From G964291335 sp964291335 (GTDB lineage: Bacteria; Chloroflexota; Dehalococcoidia; Lucifugimonadales; UBA3495), in assembly GCA_964291335.2 (NCBI GenBank), contig OZ219748.1, positions 1,674,001-1,738,000 of the forward strand: a DNA stretch of 64,000 nucleotides. Direction: 5' to 3'. Every line of letters starts with the position of its first letter. The stretch's first letter is position 1. Below the pieces are notes generated by a model, which had not been told where the DNA came from, made no database searches, and worked only from the letters and a program-made list of their open reading frames with translations. A program made the translations under genes and the position numbers. Below are positions 26,494 through 36,212 of the stretch, one piece after another.

Positions 26494-27039
26494 TCAGCTG
26501 TCCGGGTTAACGTCCCGCTCGTTAATTTCAATATTCCGAATCTCCAGCCGCTCGGCAGGACTGGACCGCTCGCCGCCGGCGCCGGCGGCAACGGGGGCGT
26601 TAGCCAGGGCATCGAGGGTCTCCTCGCCGCCCACCAGCATACCAAAGATGGTGTAGTTGGGGGGCAGGCCGACGCTCTGACCGTGCACAATGAAGAACTG
26701 GCTGCCGTTGGTGTTGGGCCCGGCATTGGCCATAGCCAGCGTTCCCTTAACGTAAGGTCTGGCTACCGCCTCGTCCGGAAAGCGATACCCCGGCCCGCCT
26801 CGCCCACTGCCTTCGGGGCAGCCGCCCTGAATCATGAAATCCTTGATGACCCGGTGGAAACAGCCGTCCTGGTAGAAGCCTTCCCGCGCCAGAAAGACGA
26901 AATTGTTGACGGCGCGCGGCGCTTCAGCCGGCAACAGCTCGATAATCATATCTCCCTGGCTGGTGCGGATAGTAGCGGAATAGCGCTTGGCCGGGTCCAG
27001 AATCAGGTCGGGCGGGTTGGCGTACTGCTTGGAGGGCAT
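26494..27039 (-). CDS. Peptidyl-prolyl cis-trans isomerase, cyclophilin type
   Basis: 181 residues behind AGGAGGA. The catalytic blocks of bacterial cyclophilins are intact: FHRVIKDFMIQGG (the active-site arginine lies in FHR), then MANAGPNTNGSQFFI. It has no signal peptide, so it should act on cytosolic proteins. The C-terminal SPAERLEIRNIEINERDV is a common extension. About 18 N-terminal residues (KQYANPPDLILDP) precede the domain, which is also frequent in Chloroflexota homologues. Confidence 0.93.
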   Translation of the reverse strand: MPSKQYANPPDLILDPAKRYSATIRTSQGDMIIELLPAEAPRAVNNFVFLAREGFYQDGCFHRVIKDFMIQGGCPEGSGRGGPGYRFPDEAVARPYVKGTLAMANAGPNTNGSQFFIVHGQSVGLPPNYTIFGMLVGGEETLDALANAPVAAGAGGERSSPAERLEIRNIEINERDVNPDS

Positions 27040-27158
27040 AACTCCTCCTGTATCCAGATGGGGAACCTGACCCAGTGTACCACACTCGGAACCAATCCTG
27101 CGGAGGCCAGACCGGAAGCCGACATTCCCAACGTGTGTTGGTATATCCCTTTACGCTG

Positions 27159-27200
27159 CGGCGGCGGCCCGACTGGCCCGGGCCAGTCGGGCCGCCGCCG
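27159..27200. repeat. 42-bp perfect palindrome
   Basis: The two halves (27159-27179 and 27180-27200) are exact reverse complements with no loop, centred on CCCGGG. It sits between the cyclophilin start (27039) and the FN3 gene end. In RNA from the FN3 gene it would lie after the first terminator-like hairpin. Perfect palindromes of this length are rare and can be unstable during copying. Confidence 0.85.
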
Positions 27201-27214
27201 GGAACCGGCCCAAA

Positions 27215-27258
27215 GACTGCCGGGTCGCCCGAAACGTATCGGGCGGAACCCGGCAGTC
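27215..27258 (-). terminator. Hairpin just after FN3 gene 1
   Basis: GACTGCCGGGT (27215-27225) pairs with 27248-27258, and an inner stem GCCCGA/TCGGGC (27227-27232 with 27239-27244) continues it. It lies 12 bases beyond the stop codon of the FN3 protein on the minus strand, the expected position for its terminator. Confidence 0.65.
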
Positions 27259-27270
27259 CCGCCGGTCAGG

Positions 27271-30200
27271 TCAGCCGGCCTGGCGCCGCCGGTACAGGTA
27301 CACCCCGCCGGCAGCCAGCGCTACCACCACCAGCCCGATTACTACCCACAGCAGCCAGTTGACGCCGCCGGCAGATACCGGCGGCGCCGGCGGTGTGGGC
27401 GTCGGCGGTATGGCCGTCGCCGTCGGGGGCGGTACTGGCGTGGCGGTGGGTTCCACCGCGGCCAGGGCCGGGGCGGCTGTCGTGGCCGTCGGCTCCGGGC
27501 GCACCGCGTCCAGGGCGCGGTCCGGCAGCAGTGGCGTAGCCGTCGGCGCTGCCGTGGCCGTCGCGGTGGCCGTGTGTCGGCTGGTGGGCGGCGTCGTGGC
27601 CGTCGCGGTTGGCGCCCTGGTCGGCGGGGTTGCTGTCGCGGTTAGCATTGCCACCGGCGTCGGCGTCCGGGTGGGTATTGCCCGCCGGGTTGCTGTAGGC
27701 GTCCGCAGCAGCATTTCCGCCGGCAGCATGGTCGGCGTCGGCGTGCCGGTGGGCAGCGCCGGCGCCGTTGCGGTCGGCGTAGGCATTGTCGTGGGCATGG
27801 CGGTTGGCGTCGGCGTGCGGGTCGGCGACGCCGGCGCGGTGGTGGCCGTCGGCGTGGGCGTGCTGGTGGCCGCTGCCACTACCCGGCGGGTCGGCGTCGG
27901 GGTCGGCATATCCGCCGCCGGGGGCGGTAGGTAGCCCTGAACCACTATGGGGTGCGGCATGGGTGTGTCGGCCGGCGTATCGGTTGGCGTATTTGTAGGC
28001 GTCGGGGTCGGTGTGTTGGCCGGCATATCGGTTGGCGTATTTGTAGGCGTCGGGGTCGGTGTGTTGGCCCGCGTCTCTCTAATCAGGAGGATGGACCAAG
28101 GGCTGGGGCCGCGGCTATTGTGCGCCCGCATCCGAACCTGGTACTCGACTCCGTTTTCCAGCCCGGTTATGGTGTAGCTGGTGTCGGTGTCCTTGACGGT
28201 AACGACCGGGCTGCTGTCGGGCCAGCTTTCGCCCGCTTTGCGATGCTGAAATTCGTACCGCGTTACCCCGCTCATGGCCCGATAATTGATGGTTATCTGC
28301 CCGGACCCGGCGACAACCCGGGAGAATTCCGGCACAGGCGGCGGGCGTAAGGGCGTGGGCGTCAGTGTTCCCGTTGGCGTGGGTGTGGGCGTCGTTCCCG
28401 GCATGGCCCGGACTTCTTCCGACCACGGGCCGCTCTGACTGGCGCTGACCACATGGATCCGGAAGATGTACTCGTCGCCGTTATCCAGGTTCGTTACCGT
28501 GTAGCTCGTGGTCGTCGCGCCCGCCCCGGGGATGTTTAATACCGCCGGCCATTGGCTGGAGCTGGCCTTGCGATAGTTCAAGCGATACCCCCCGATGGTC
28601 CTATCGCCCGGGTCGTCCCAGGTCAGGGTTACCTGCCGGTTACCCGCCTCCGCCCGCAGGTTGGCCGGCTTGGACAACCCTGCCGTGGGCGTGGGCATCA
28701 GTGTTCCCGTTGGCGTTGGCGTCGGCGTGCTGGTCGGCAGCGTTCCGTCTGGCGTGGCCCGGACTTCTTCCGACCAGGGGCTGCTCTGACCGACGCTGCC
28801 CGCATGGATGCGGAAGATGTACTCGTCGCCGTTATCCAGGTTCGTTACCGTGTAGCTCCTGGTCGTCGCGCCCGCCCCGGGGATGTTGACTACCGCCGGC
28901 CAATGGCTGGAGCTGGCCTTGCGATAGTTCAAGCGATACTCCGTGATGCTCGCATCGCCCGGGTCGTCCCAGGACAGGGTTACCTGCCCGTTCCCCGCCA
29001 CCGCCCGCAGGCCGACCGGCTTGGAATGCCCCTCCTTCGGCCTGGCGCTGAGCATGGCCGACCAGATGCTGCTGCCATTGCTGTTGACCGCGCTAATGCG
29101 GAATTCGTACGCCTCTCCGTTATTCAGCCCCGTTATGGTATGCGTAGTCAGGCCAGGTATTTCGGTTCTGGCCGGCCATGGTTCGCCGGGTTTGCGCTGC
29201 TGCAAATAGTACCCGGTGATCGAAGCGTCCTTCGGGTCATCCCAGCGCAGGGTTATCTGCCCGTCGCCGGTCGTGGCCCGGAGGTTGGACAGCATGGCTG
29301 GCGTGGGCGTGGGCGTCGGTGTACTGGTGGGGATGGGTGTATTGGTGGGCGTGGGCGTGTCCGTTGGCGTATTGGTGGGCGTGGGCGTCGGCGTGGGTGT
29401 CAGCGTTCCCGTCGGCGTCGGCGTGGGCGTGTCGGCGGGCAGCATTCTACTGGTACCGGTGGTGGACCAGCCGCTGCTGCCGCCGTCATTGTACGCCCGC
29501 ATCCGGTAATCGTACGCGACTCCGTTTTCCAGCCCGGTTATGGCGTAGCTGGTATCAGTGTCCTTAACGGTAACCACCGGGCTGGTGTCGGGCCAGCTTT
29601 CGCCCGTTTTGCGATGCTGAAATTCATACCGGGTTATCCCGCTCACGGCATGATAATGGATGGCTAGCTGGCCATTCCCCGGGACATTCCATTTGATGGC
29701 CGGCGGATTCGGCGGCGCTACTGTTGGCGTCGGCGTATCCGTGGGCGTATCTCGAGTCAGGGTGATGGACCAGTTGCTGGGGCCGCGGCTATTGTACGCA
29801 CGCATCCGGACCTGGTAAGTCGCGCCGTTTTCCAGCCCGGTTATGGTGTAGCTGGTATCGGTGTCCCTGACGGTAACCTCCGGGCTGGTATCGGGCCAGC
29901 TTTCGCCCGCTTTGCGATGCTGAAATTCGTACCGCGTTACCCCACTTACCGACGTGTAACGGATGGTTATCTGCCCGGCCCCGGCGACGACCCGGGAGAT
30001 TGCCGGCGTAAACGGCGGGCCTGAGGGCGTGGGCGTCAGTGTTCCCGTAGGCGTGGGCGTGGGTGTGGATGTGGGCGTCGTTCCCGGCGTAGCCCGGACT
30101 TCTTCCGACCACGGGCCGCTCTGACTGGCGCTGACCGCATGGATCCGGAAGATGTACTCGTCGCCGTTATCCAGGTTCGTTACCGTGTAGCTCGTGGTCG

Positions 30201-31325
30201 TCGCGCCAGACCCGGGGATATTGAATACCGCCGGCCATTGGCTGGCGCTGGCCTTGCGATAGTTCAAGCGATACCCCCTGATGGTCCCATCGCCCGGGTC
30301 ATCCCAGGTCAGGGTTACCTGCCGGTTACCCGCCTCCGCCCGCAGGTTGGCCGGCTTGGACAGCCCCTCCGTCGGTGTATTGTTCGGCGTGGGCGTGTTG
30401 GCCGGCGTATCTCGATTCAGGACGATGGACCAATCGCTGGGGCCACGGCTATTGTGCGCCCGCATCCGAACCTGGTAAGTCGCGCCGTTTTCCAGCCCGG
30501 TTATGGTGTAGCTGGTGTCGGTGTCCCTGACGGTAACCTCCGGGCTGGTGTCAGGCCAGCTTTCGCCCGTTTTGCGATGCTGAAATTCGTACCGCGTTAC
30601 CCCGCTTACCGCCGTGTAATGGATGGTTATCTGACCGGATCCGGCGACGACCCGGGAGATTGCCGGCGCAAACGGCGGGCCTGAGGGCGTGGGCGTCAGT
30701 GTTCCCGTGGGCGTGGGTGTATCCGTTGGCGTGGGCGTCAGTGTTCCCGTGGGCGTGGGCGTGGATGTGGATGTGGGCGTCGTTCCCGGCGTGGCCCGGA
30801 CTTCTTCCGACCACGGGCCGCTCTGACTGGCGCTGACCGCATGGATCCGGAAGATGTACTCGTCGCCGTTATCCAGGTTCGTTACCGTGTAGCTCGTGGT
30901 CGTCGCGCTCGACCCGGAGATGTTGACTACCGCCGGCCATTGGCTAGCGCTGGCCTTGCGATAGTTCAAGCGATACCCCCTGATGGTCCCATCGCCCGGG
31001 TCATCCCAGGTCAGGGTTACCTGCCGGTTACCGGCCTCCGCCCGCAGGTTGGCCGGCTTGGACAACCCTGCCGCCGGCGTATTGGTGGGCGTGGGCGTAT
31101 CCGTTGGCGTGCTGCCCTGGGCTTGCAGCGGTGTCGGCGACTTGGTGAAGGACAGGGTCAGTAAAAAAGGCCCGGCCAGCAGGATGACGAGCGCCAGGGC
31201 CAGCCCCGGCAGGTTTCGGTCAATTCTCCGTAGGCGGCCGTTCAGCCCAGCCCAAACTCGGGGGGGGGGGGGGGGGGGGGTATATTCATTCCGGAGCCGG
31301 GGCGGTGGTTGCCTTTATCTGCCAT
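27271..31325 (-). CDS. FN3-repeat surface protein 1, phase-variable start (out of frame as assembled)
   Basis: The best start is ATG 31325 behind GAGGT, encoding MADKGNHRPGSGMNI and then a 21-C tract. With 21 C the frame stops at TGA 31244; with 22 or 19 C it continues into the signal peptide (LALALVILLAGPFLL, cleavage likely at LQA|QGS) and the whole protein, about 1,351 residues. The frame after the tract is open from 31314 to the stop. It contains nine FN3-like modules of about 85 residues, for example VTRYEFQHRK and TSYTITGLENG, separated by TPTPT linkers. The C terminus has a Thr/Pro-rich region, one membrane span (NWLLWVVIGLVVVALAAGG) and a basic tail. It is probably a wall-spanning, membrane-anchored surface protein. 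No in-frame ATG or GTG lies between the tract and the signal peptide, only CTG. Confidence 0.8.
30077..31063. repeat. Near-identical FN3 blocks 702 bp apart
   Basis: 30077-30361 and 30779-31063 match at a constant offset of 702 with few differences. Each copy encodes one YRLNYRKAS-type FN3 module. The EFQHRK-type module next to each copy is also very similar between units, so a two-module unit seems to have been duplicated. Related but more diverged blocks lie at about 28400-28680 and 28750-29030. These invite recombination that would change module number. Confidence 0.8.
31260..31280 (-). repeat. 21-base poly-C tract in the 5' coding region of FN3 gene 1
   Basis: 21 consecutive G on the plus strand, so C in the gene. 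It starts right after codon 15 of the MADK reading frame and codes for seven prolines. Slipped-strand copying of such runs is a classic cause of phase variation. The tract would bring the gene in frame at lengths 19, 22 or 25. Confidence 0.9.
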
Positions 31326-31330
31326 AGCTT

Positions 31331-31427
31331 ACCTCGTCAGGATATTGGTTTGGTTGAAGCAGCCCGGTTCCCGTCTGCTGGTTGCTGCTATGGATTTTAG
31401 CAGAGAAGTTCCGGCGGGGGAATACCT
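31331..31427 (-). promoter_or_regulatory. Ribosome site and conserved upstream block of FN3 gene 1
   Basis: On the minus strand GAGGT (31335-31331) stands five bases before ATG 31325. Further up, AGGTATTCCC (31427-31418), then GCCGGAA, and TCTGCTAAAATCC with the -10-like TAAAAT at 31399-31394, match the region in front of FN3 gene 2. The gap between AGGTATTCCC and TAAAAT is 18 bases in both. This suggests a shared promoter with a non-standard upstream element. From 31428 to 31700 I see no gene. Confidence 0.65.
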
Positions 31428-31700
31428 TTGCGGCCTCGGCTTTGAGCTGCTCCGGCTGGTGGGGAAGCCCGGTTCCCGGGATGAGGCATTGCATTCCGCC
31501 CCGGAATGCTCCAGATTGGGCCACGCTGCTGCCTCCCGGCGGTCTGATTTCACGGCAAACCCGGTTATATACTTATACCAACGCACATAGGGAATACCGG
31601 CCCCTTGACTGCCGGCAATAGCGGGGCCAGAATAGTTATGTTGCAGCAGTTGGGCGCCGCTGCTTCATTGCCTCCCGTCCGGTTTCCGCCTGCTTTGCCA

Positions 31701-31774
31701 TGCCTGGTAGTGTAACGGTAGCACGTCAGCCTTTGGAGCTGAAAGTCTGGGTTCGAACCCCGGCCGGGCAGCCA
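31701..31774 (+). tRNA. tRNA-Gln (anticodon TTG)
   Basis: The cloverleaf folds: acceptor TGCCTGG (31701-31707) with CCGGGCA (31764-31770), one T-G wobble; anticodon stem TCAGC/GCTGA with loop CTTTGGA giving anticodon TTG; T arm CTGGG-TTCGAAC-CCCGG. The discriminator is G and CCA is encoded (31772-31774). It stands alone between the FN3 gene and the MFS transporter. Confidence 0.93.
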
Positions 31775-32082
31775 CTACAGTTCCCGCACCGACCAGCCTG
31801 ACCCCCGTACCCGAACCCGCCGGCTTATGACGGGTTGTTTGAGCGCCAGTTCGTCGCCGGCTTTTCCCGTCTCCCCTCCGTTTCTGGCCGGCCCCGGGCC
31901 GGCCCTGGTTTTACCGGTTAGATGTCCCTCCCCCCTGCCCGGTCTGCTAAACTTCCGGCCAGCCTGGCATCCGCCGGCCGGCCTCTCTTCCTTTACGGTG
32001 GCAGCGCGCCGCAAAACCCGATGGCCGGGGCCGGGTTCGCGCCGGTCAGGCTGCCGGCATATAACGCTGGGGATGGGCTGTT
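31775..32082. other. Intergenic region after tRNA-Gln
   Basis: 308 GC-rich bases before the MFS gene. I see no gene, no direct repeat of the tRNA 3' end that would mark an integration site, and no strong terminator. A GGGGATGG stretch before ATG 32083 may serve as the ribosome site. Confidence 0.5.
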
Positions 32083-33339
32083 ATGAACCGACTGGCGCAA
32101 AACCTGGCTCGCCGCCTGCCTTTCTACTACGGCTGGGTAATACTGTATTCGGCGGCCACCACCAACATAGTGCGCAACTGCGCCGCCAGCCTTACCCTGG
32201 CCGTTTTTATGATTCCCCTGGCCGATGACCTTAACTGGAGCCGTACCCTGATTGCCGGAGCCGCCAGTCTTGGCGGACTGGCAGCTTCGGCAGTTTCGCC
32301 CCTGGTAGGGTGGCTGGTAGATCGGTACGGAGCCCGGCAGGTGCTTGCTTCCAGCGTCTTTCTTATGGGCGCCGCCACCTTTTCCCTGGCCTGGGCCACT
32401 GTCCCGCTCCTCTTCTACGCTGCTTACGGAATCAGCCGGGTCATGTTCGCCAGCCCGGTTCCGATTGGCGCTTCGGTGGTGGTGTCCCGCTGGTTTGTGC
32501 GCCGGCGCGGCCGCGCCAATGGCATGCTCTTCGCCGCCCATTCGCTCGGCCTGATTGCCTTCCCCCTGATTGCCTCGGCGGTAATCGCCAGCCGGGGCTG
32601 GCCGGCGGCGTGGATTGTGCTGGGCGCGCTGGTCTGGCTGATTGCCCTGGTTCCGGTGGCCCTGCTGCTGGTGCAGCGTCCGGAAGACCTGGGCCTGCGG
32701 CCCGACGGCGGCCTGGAAGCCCCCGGACACGGGCCCGGGGCCGAGGTTCAGCCGGCTGAACCGGTCTGGACGCTGAAAGAGGCTATGCGGACGCCGGCCC
32801 TGTGGATTCTGGCGGCCGGCGTGGGAACCCTGTTCCTGGTACAGGCCGGCATCAACACCCACATGGCGGCCCTGCTGCGCGACCAGGGGCTTAGCCTCTT
32901 CCTGTCGGGCGTCGGGTTGAGCCTCAATGCCGCCTTTATGGGCGCCGGCAGCCTGGCCTGGGGCTGGGTTGCCGAGCGGTTCCCCGTGCGTTACGTCCTG
33001 TTTGCCGTAGCGGTAGCCGTAGCCGTACCAGCCCTGCTCTTCCTGTATGCTGATGCCGTTTTCACCGCCCTGCTGGTCTCCTCCCTGTTCGGTTTTGGCG
33101 TGGGCGGTATGCTGTCGGTGCCGCCGGTAGCCTTTGCCGACTACTACGGACGCCGCTCCCTCGGCGCCATTCGCGGGGTTACCGAGCCCTTTACCAGCCT
33201 GGAGCAGGCAATAGGCTCTCTGGCCGCCGGCGTCGTCTTCGACCTTACCGGCAGCTATGCCATTGCCCTGGTTTCCTTTGCCGCGCTGGCCGGCATTACC
33301 GCCGTGGTCATCCTCTTCGCCGCTCCGCCCCGGAAATAA
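32083..33339 (+). CDS. MFS transporter, monocarboxylate/oxalate-formate-like
   Basis: 418 residues, twelve predicted membrane spans in two halves joined by a hydrophilic loop near 225-255 (DGGLEAPGHGPGAEVQPAEP). The loop between spans 2 and 3 has the MFS motif GWLVDRYGARQVL (compare G-x3-D-R-x-G-R). The start FYYGWVILYSAATTNIVRN resembles monocarboxylate-type MFS proteins, so an organic acid is a likely cargo. The substrate is not proven by sequence. It is a single gene, not part of an obvious operon. Confidence 0.85.
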   Translation: MNRLAQNLARRLPFYYGWVILYSAATTNIVRNCAASLTLAVFMIPLADDLNWSRTLIAGAASLGGLAASAVSPLVGWLVDRYGARQVLASSVFLMGAATFSLAWATVPLLFYAAYGISRVMFASPVPIGASVVVSRWFVRRRGRANGMLFAAHSLGLIAFPLIASAVIASRGWPAAWIVLGALVWLIALVPVALLLVQRPEDLGLRPDGGLEAPGHGPGAEVQPAEPVWTLKEAMRTPALWILAAGVGTLFLVQAGINTHMAALLRDQGLSLFLSGVGLSLNAAFMGAGSLAWGWVAERFPVRYVLFAVAVAVAVPALLFLYADAVFTALLVSSLFGFGVGGMLSVPPVAFADYYGRRSLGAIRGVTEPFTSLEQAIGSLAAGVVFDLTGSYAIALVSFAALAGITAVVILFAAPPRK

Positions 33340-33481
33340 GCTGCGCCTCTGGCGAAGCCCGACGGTTCCCCGGACGGTTACACAGAATAGCCCCTCCAGC
33401 CTCGCCGGCGGGGCTGCACCGCTCTATGCCGGCGGCGGCGTTTCCCGGTCAGTCCTGGCCCCGTAGAATGTCTGCCGGTTC

Positions 33482-33568
33482 ACTCCGCCCCAATCAGGGG
33501 CGGGAACCCCGCCGGCACAGCCGGGGCTTGAGCAATATCGTACTCCGTCCCAATCAGGTGCGGGAACC
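33482..33568. repeat. Pair of 27-bp hairpin-bearing repeats, 60-bp period
   Basis: ACTCCGCCCCAATCAGGGGC and seven more bases (33482-33508) recur at 33542-33568 with two changes, separated by 33 unique bases. The first copy holds a perfect CCGCCCC/GGGGCGG hairpin; the second only an imperfect one. The second overlaps the last codons and stop of the membrane-protein gene. Size and spacing are CRISPR-like, but two units without cas genes are not enough to call an array. Confidence 0.6.
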
Positions 33569-34999
33569 ACGATTCTGGTCAGACTCCTTTCGGTCGGTTT
33601 CCTGCCGGGCCTTCCACTCAGCCCCCCGTTGTTGTATCAGCTCCCACTCCTGCAGCAGACCGTCCATTTCCCGGTGGCCGGTTGGCCGATTGCCATAGTG
33701 GTTGTCCTGAAAGCTGCCTACAATCTGCTCCACCGGCTCCGGCGGCAGGTCATCGGCCAGGTCAACCTGATGTTCCCGGGGTGTCTGTCCGGCCTCCTTC
33801 GGCCGGCCCAGGTCTTCCGTCAACTGAAGAAAGTGGTGGTACAACTCCCTGGGGTTGTCGGGTGGCGGCCGTTCCTCCCGGTCAGCCATGGCCCGGCGCA
33901 CCAGGTTGTTCCACCAGCCCCCGACCAGCCCGTAAATGTCCCGGTTGGCCTTTTCCCAGCTGAAAATAGACTCCCGAACCTCCTGCACCTCGCCGGATAA
34001 ACGGAGCAGCCGCCGGAACCGGTAAACGCGAAACAGCAGCCAGCCAACCAGAGAGGCGCCAGCCAGAAAAGCCAGCCACTTGAGCAGAATATAGACCCAC
34101 TCCGGCGGCCCGCCGCCCTCCATATCTTCCAGATTCTCGTGAAAACGCCGCATTTGCTCTTGAGCCTCTTGCAGGCCGCTCAGGTCGCCGCCCCCCAGCG
34201 CCGCGGTCAGCCAATTGCCGAACGCCACCAGGGCGGCTGCCAGGTAGCCCAGGCCCAGCAGAACGGGTTTCAGTATCAACTCGCCCACCCGCCCCGCTAA
34301 CCCCAGCAGAGTGCGGGTAACGTCGTCCAGCCCGCCCAGCCCCAGACCGCTAATCAGCAGGCCCACCAGCAGCACCGCCCCTACAATCGCCCCAATGGGC
34401 AGAAACCAGTCCCGGGAGATCGCCTGACCATCGGCAGATTCAGCGGCAAAGCGGGCCAGGGCCAGGCCGATTAGTCCCACCGCGAAGAACCCCAGAATCA
34501 GGAACCCGCTGACCATCCGGACGGCAACCAGGCTGTCAACTACCGCTGCGACAATTAGCGCCGCCAGGCCCCACAGAAAGGCGGTTTTAACCGTGTCCAG
34601 GGTAACGTCATCGTGGGCCAGGCTGCTGCCCCGCCACCACAGGGCCGCCAGAAAAACCAGAGTCAGCGTTGCCGCCGCCACCGTTTCCAGGTCGCCGTTG
34701 AGGATTTCGCCCACCGGAAAGAAGCCGATTCGGGGGTTCAGGCTGGCCAGAATCAGCAGGGAAATTATACTGAGGAACAGCCCGATGCCCCCCCGCAGGT
34801 TGAGGGAAAAGCGGATTGTCTGCACGTACCGGGACAATATGAAAGACCAGGCCAAAGCGCCGAATACCAACGGGAGCGGCAGGCGGGCGCCAACGGCAGT
34901 GGTCAGCAGGGTTGCCATGGAAATAACCAGATAGGCGCCGACGGCCTCCAGAAAGAGCGCGGCGCCGGTAACGGCGCTAATTCGCCAGAACTGACTCAT
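33554..34999 (-). CDS. Multi-span membrane protein with C-terminal cytoplasmic domain (DUF4129-like)
   Basis: 481 residues from ATG 34999, behind GGAGG; this start lies 23 bases inside the DUF58 gene's 3' end, so translation is probably coupled. About eight to nine membrane spans fill the first 270 residues. Another span (EWVYILLKWLAFLAGASLVG) is followed by a soluble tail containing PRELYHHFLQLTEDLGRPKE and TPREHQ, a pattern seen in DUF4129 domains of transglutaminase-like membrane proteins. The catalytic transglutaminase core itself is not visible. Together with DUF58 and MoxR genes it forms a common cluster linked to envelope or protein-complex assembly. Confidence 0.7.
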   Translation of the reverse strand: MSQFWRISAVTGAALFLEAVGAYLVISMATLLTTAVGARLPLPLVFGALAWSFILSRYVQTIRFSLNLRGGIGLFLSIISLLILASLNPRIGFFPVGEILNGDLETVAAATLTLVFLAALWWRGSSLAHDDVTLDTVKTAFLWGLAALIVAAVVDSLVAVRMVSGFLILGFFAVGLIGLALARFAAESADGQAISRDWFLPIGAIVGAVLLVGLLISGLGLGGLDDVTRTLLGLAGRVGELILKPVLLGLGYLAAALVAFGNWLTAALGGGDLSGLQEAQEQMRRFHENLEDMEGGGPPEWVYILLKWLAFLAGASLVGWLLFRVYRFRRLLRLSGEVQEVRESIFSWEKANRDIYGLVGGWWNNLVRRAMADREERPPPDNPRELYHHFLQLTEDLGRPKEAGQTPREHQVDLADDLPPEPVEQIVGSFQDNHYGNRPTGHREMDGLLQEWELIQQRGAEWKARQETDRKESDQNRGSRT

Positions 35000-36212
35000 A
35001 CCCCTCCTGTTCCACCTCAAGGGCTTCCAGCGCGCGGCCCAGAAAAAAAACCGGCACATCGCCGGGGCGCATCTCCGGCCCCCGGTCGCCGGCATACAGG
35101 ACAATCAGCCGGTAACCACGGGAGCGCGCTGCGGCAATTTCGTCGTTAATGGCGGCGGTTATTATTGCGGTAACCAGAATAATGGTAGTCCCCGGCGGCA
35201 GCGAATCCCGCTCGTGGCGCAGCGCTTCCCCCAGGGATATTACCGAGTACGGCGCAGCCATCGCCAGGGATTCCAGCACCACCCCCAGTTGGGAAGGCGA
35301 GCTGCTGAGCGGGACACTCAACCATTTCCCCGAATAAGCGGCAACGCCGTTGCTGACCAGCCCGAAACTGTAGCCCTCCCCGGCGCAATGGCTCGCCACC
35401 GAAGCGGCTACCGTTACCGTCCGCTCGAACAGGCGCCGGTTGCTGCCCTGCCAGGCAAACTGGCCGGTGGCGGCGTTCATGGCAATCAGCGCATTCAGGG
35501 AAACCGCCGGTTCAAACAGCCTGGTCTGCAAACCGCCGCGCCGGGCGGTAGCCTTCCAGTCGATATGCTTCATCGGGTCCTGCGGCTGGTAATCCCGCAG
35601 CCCGAAAAAGCGGCTGGTATCCTGATGAACGGGGTTCAGCCCCCTGGTTTCCCCCAAAGGGTGTTCCGACGGAAGCATCAGTTCCCGCAGGTTCACAATT
35701 CGCGGGTACACCAGAATGTGCGCTGCGCCGGTTAAAGGGGCTTCGAAAGCGGTGAACCCGAAAATGTCCCCGCTGCGCAGCCGGGCCGGGCCAATGCGAT
35801 GATACCCCCGGGCCCGGCAGCGCAGAAGATACTTCCAGGTAACCCGCTGGTACGGCAGCAGCGATGTGGTGATTCGATGCTCCCGGCCCACCTCCAGCCC
35901 GGTCCCGCGCACGGTAGCCCCCGGCAGGTCCAGCTCCGGCGGCAGATGGTCCTGAATGTCAACCCAGATTAGCGGCAGTACCTTGTCATTGGACAGGGTA
36001 ACCGAATAATCCAGCGAGTCGCCAACGAAGGCGCGCGTCCGGGATAACGTCCTTTCGTGGCTTACTTCCCGGAAAGCAAAGCGATTCCAGAACCTGGACA
36101 GAACCCAGACCGCCAATACCAGCCCCCCGACCACCAGAAGCAGCCCCTGGCTGGCTGCCAGGCCGATGAAAAGCAGGGCGCAGCTAACGAAAACCCAGAA
36201 GTCGTTCAGCAT
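34977..36212 (-). CDS. DUF58 domain protein
   Basis: 411 residues. Two N-terminal membrane spans (FWVFVSCALLFIGLAASQGL and LLVVGGLVLAVWVLSRFW) are followed by a beta-rich region with GDIFGFTAFEA and the DUF58 hallmark DYQPQDPMKHIDWKATARRG near residues 207-226. The C-terminal part resembles a von Willebrand A-like domain. DUF58 proteins are usually encoded beside MoxR ATPases, as here. The role is unproven; assembly of surface or cofactor-containing complexes has been proposed for the family. Its 3' end overlaps the next gene by 23 bases. Confidence 0.88.
   Translation of the reverse strand: MLNDFWVFVSCALLFIGLAASQGLLLVVGGLVLAVWVLSRFWNRFAFREVSHERTLSRTRAFVGDSLDYSVTLSNDKVLPLIWVDIQDHLPPELDLPGATVRGTGLEVGREHRITTSLLPYQRVTWKYLLRCRARGYHRIGPARLRSGDIFGFTAFEAPLTGAAHILVYPRIVNLRELMLPSEHPLGETRGLNPVHQDTSRFFGLRDYQPQDPMKHIDWKATARRGGLQTRLFEPAVSLNALIAMNAATGQFAWQGSNRRLFERTVTVAASVASHCAGEGYSFGLVSNGVAAYSGKWLSVPLSSSPSQLGVVLESLAMAAPYSVISLGEALRHERDSLPPGTTIILVTAIITAAINDEIAAARSRGYRLIVLYAGDRGPEMRPGDVPVFFLGRALEALEVEQEGYESVLAN

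Noticed and set aside
31701..31774. tRNA-Gln as an integration site for a mobile island
   Set aside because: I found no repeat of the tRNA 3' end within the window and no integrase gene nearby.
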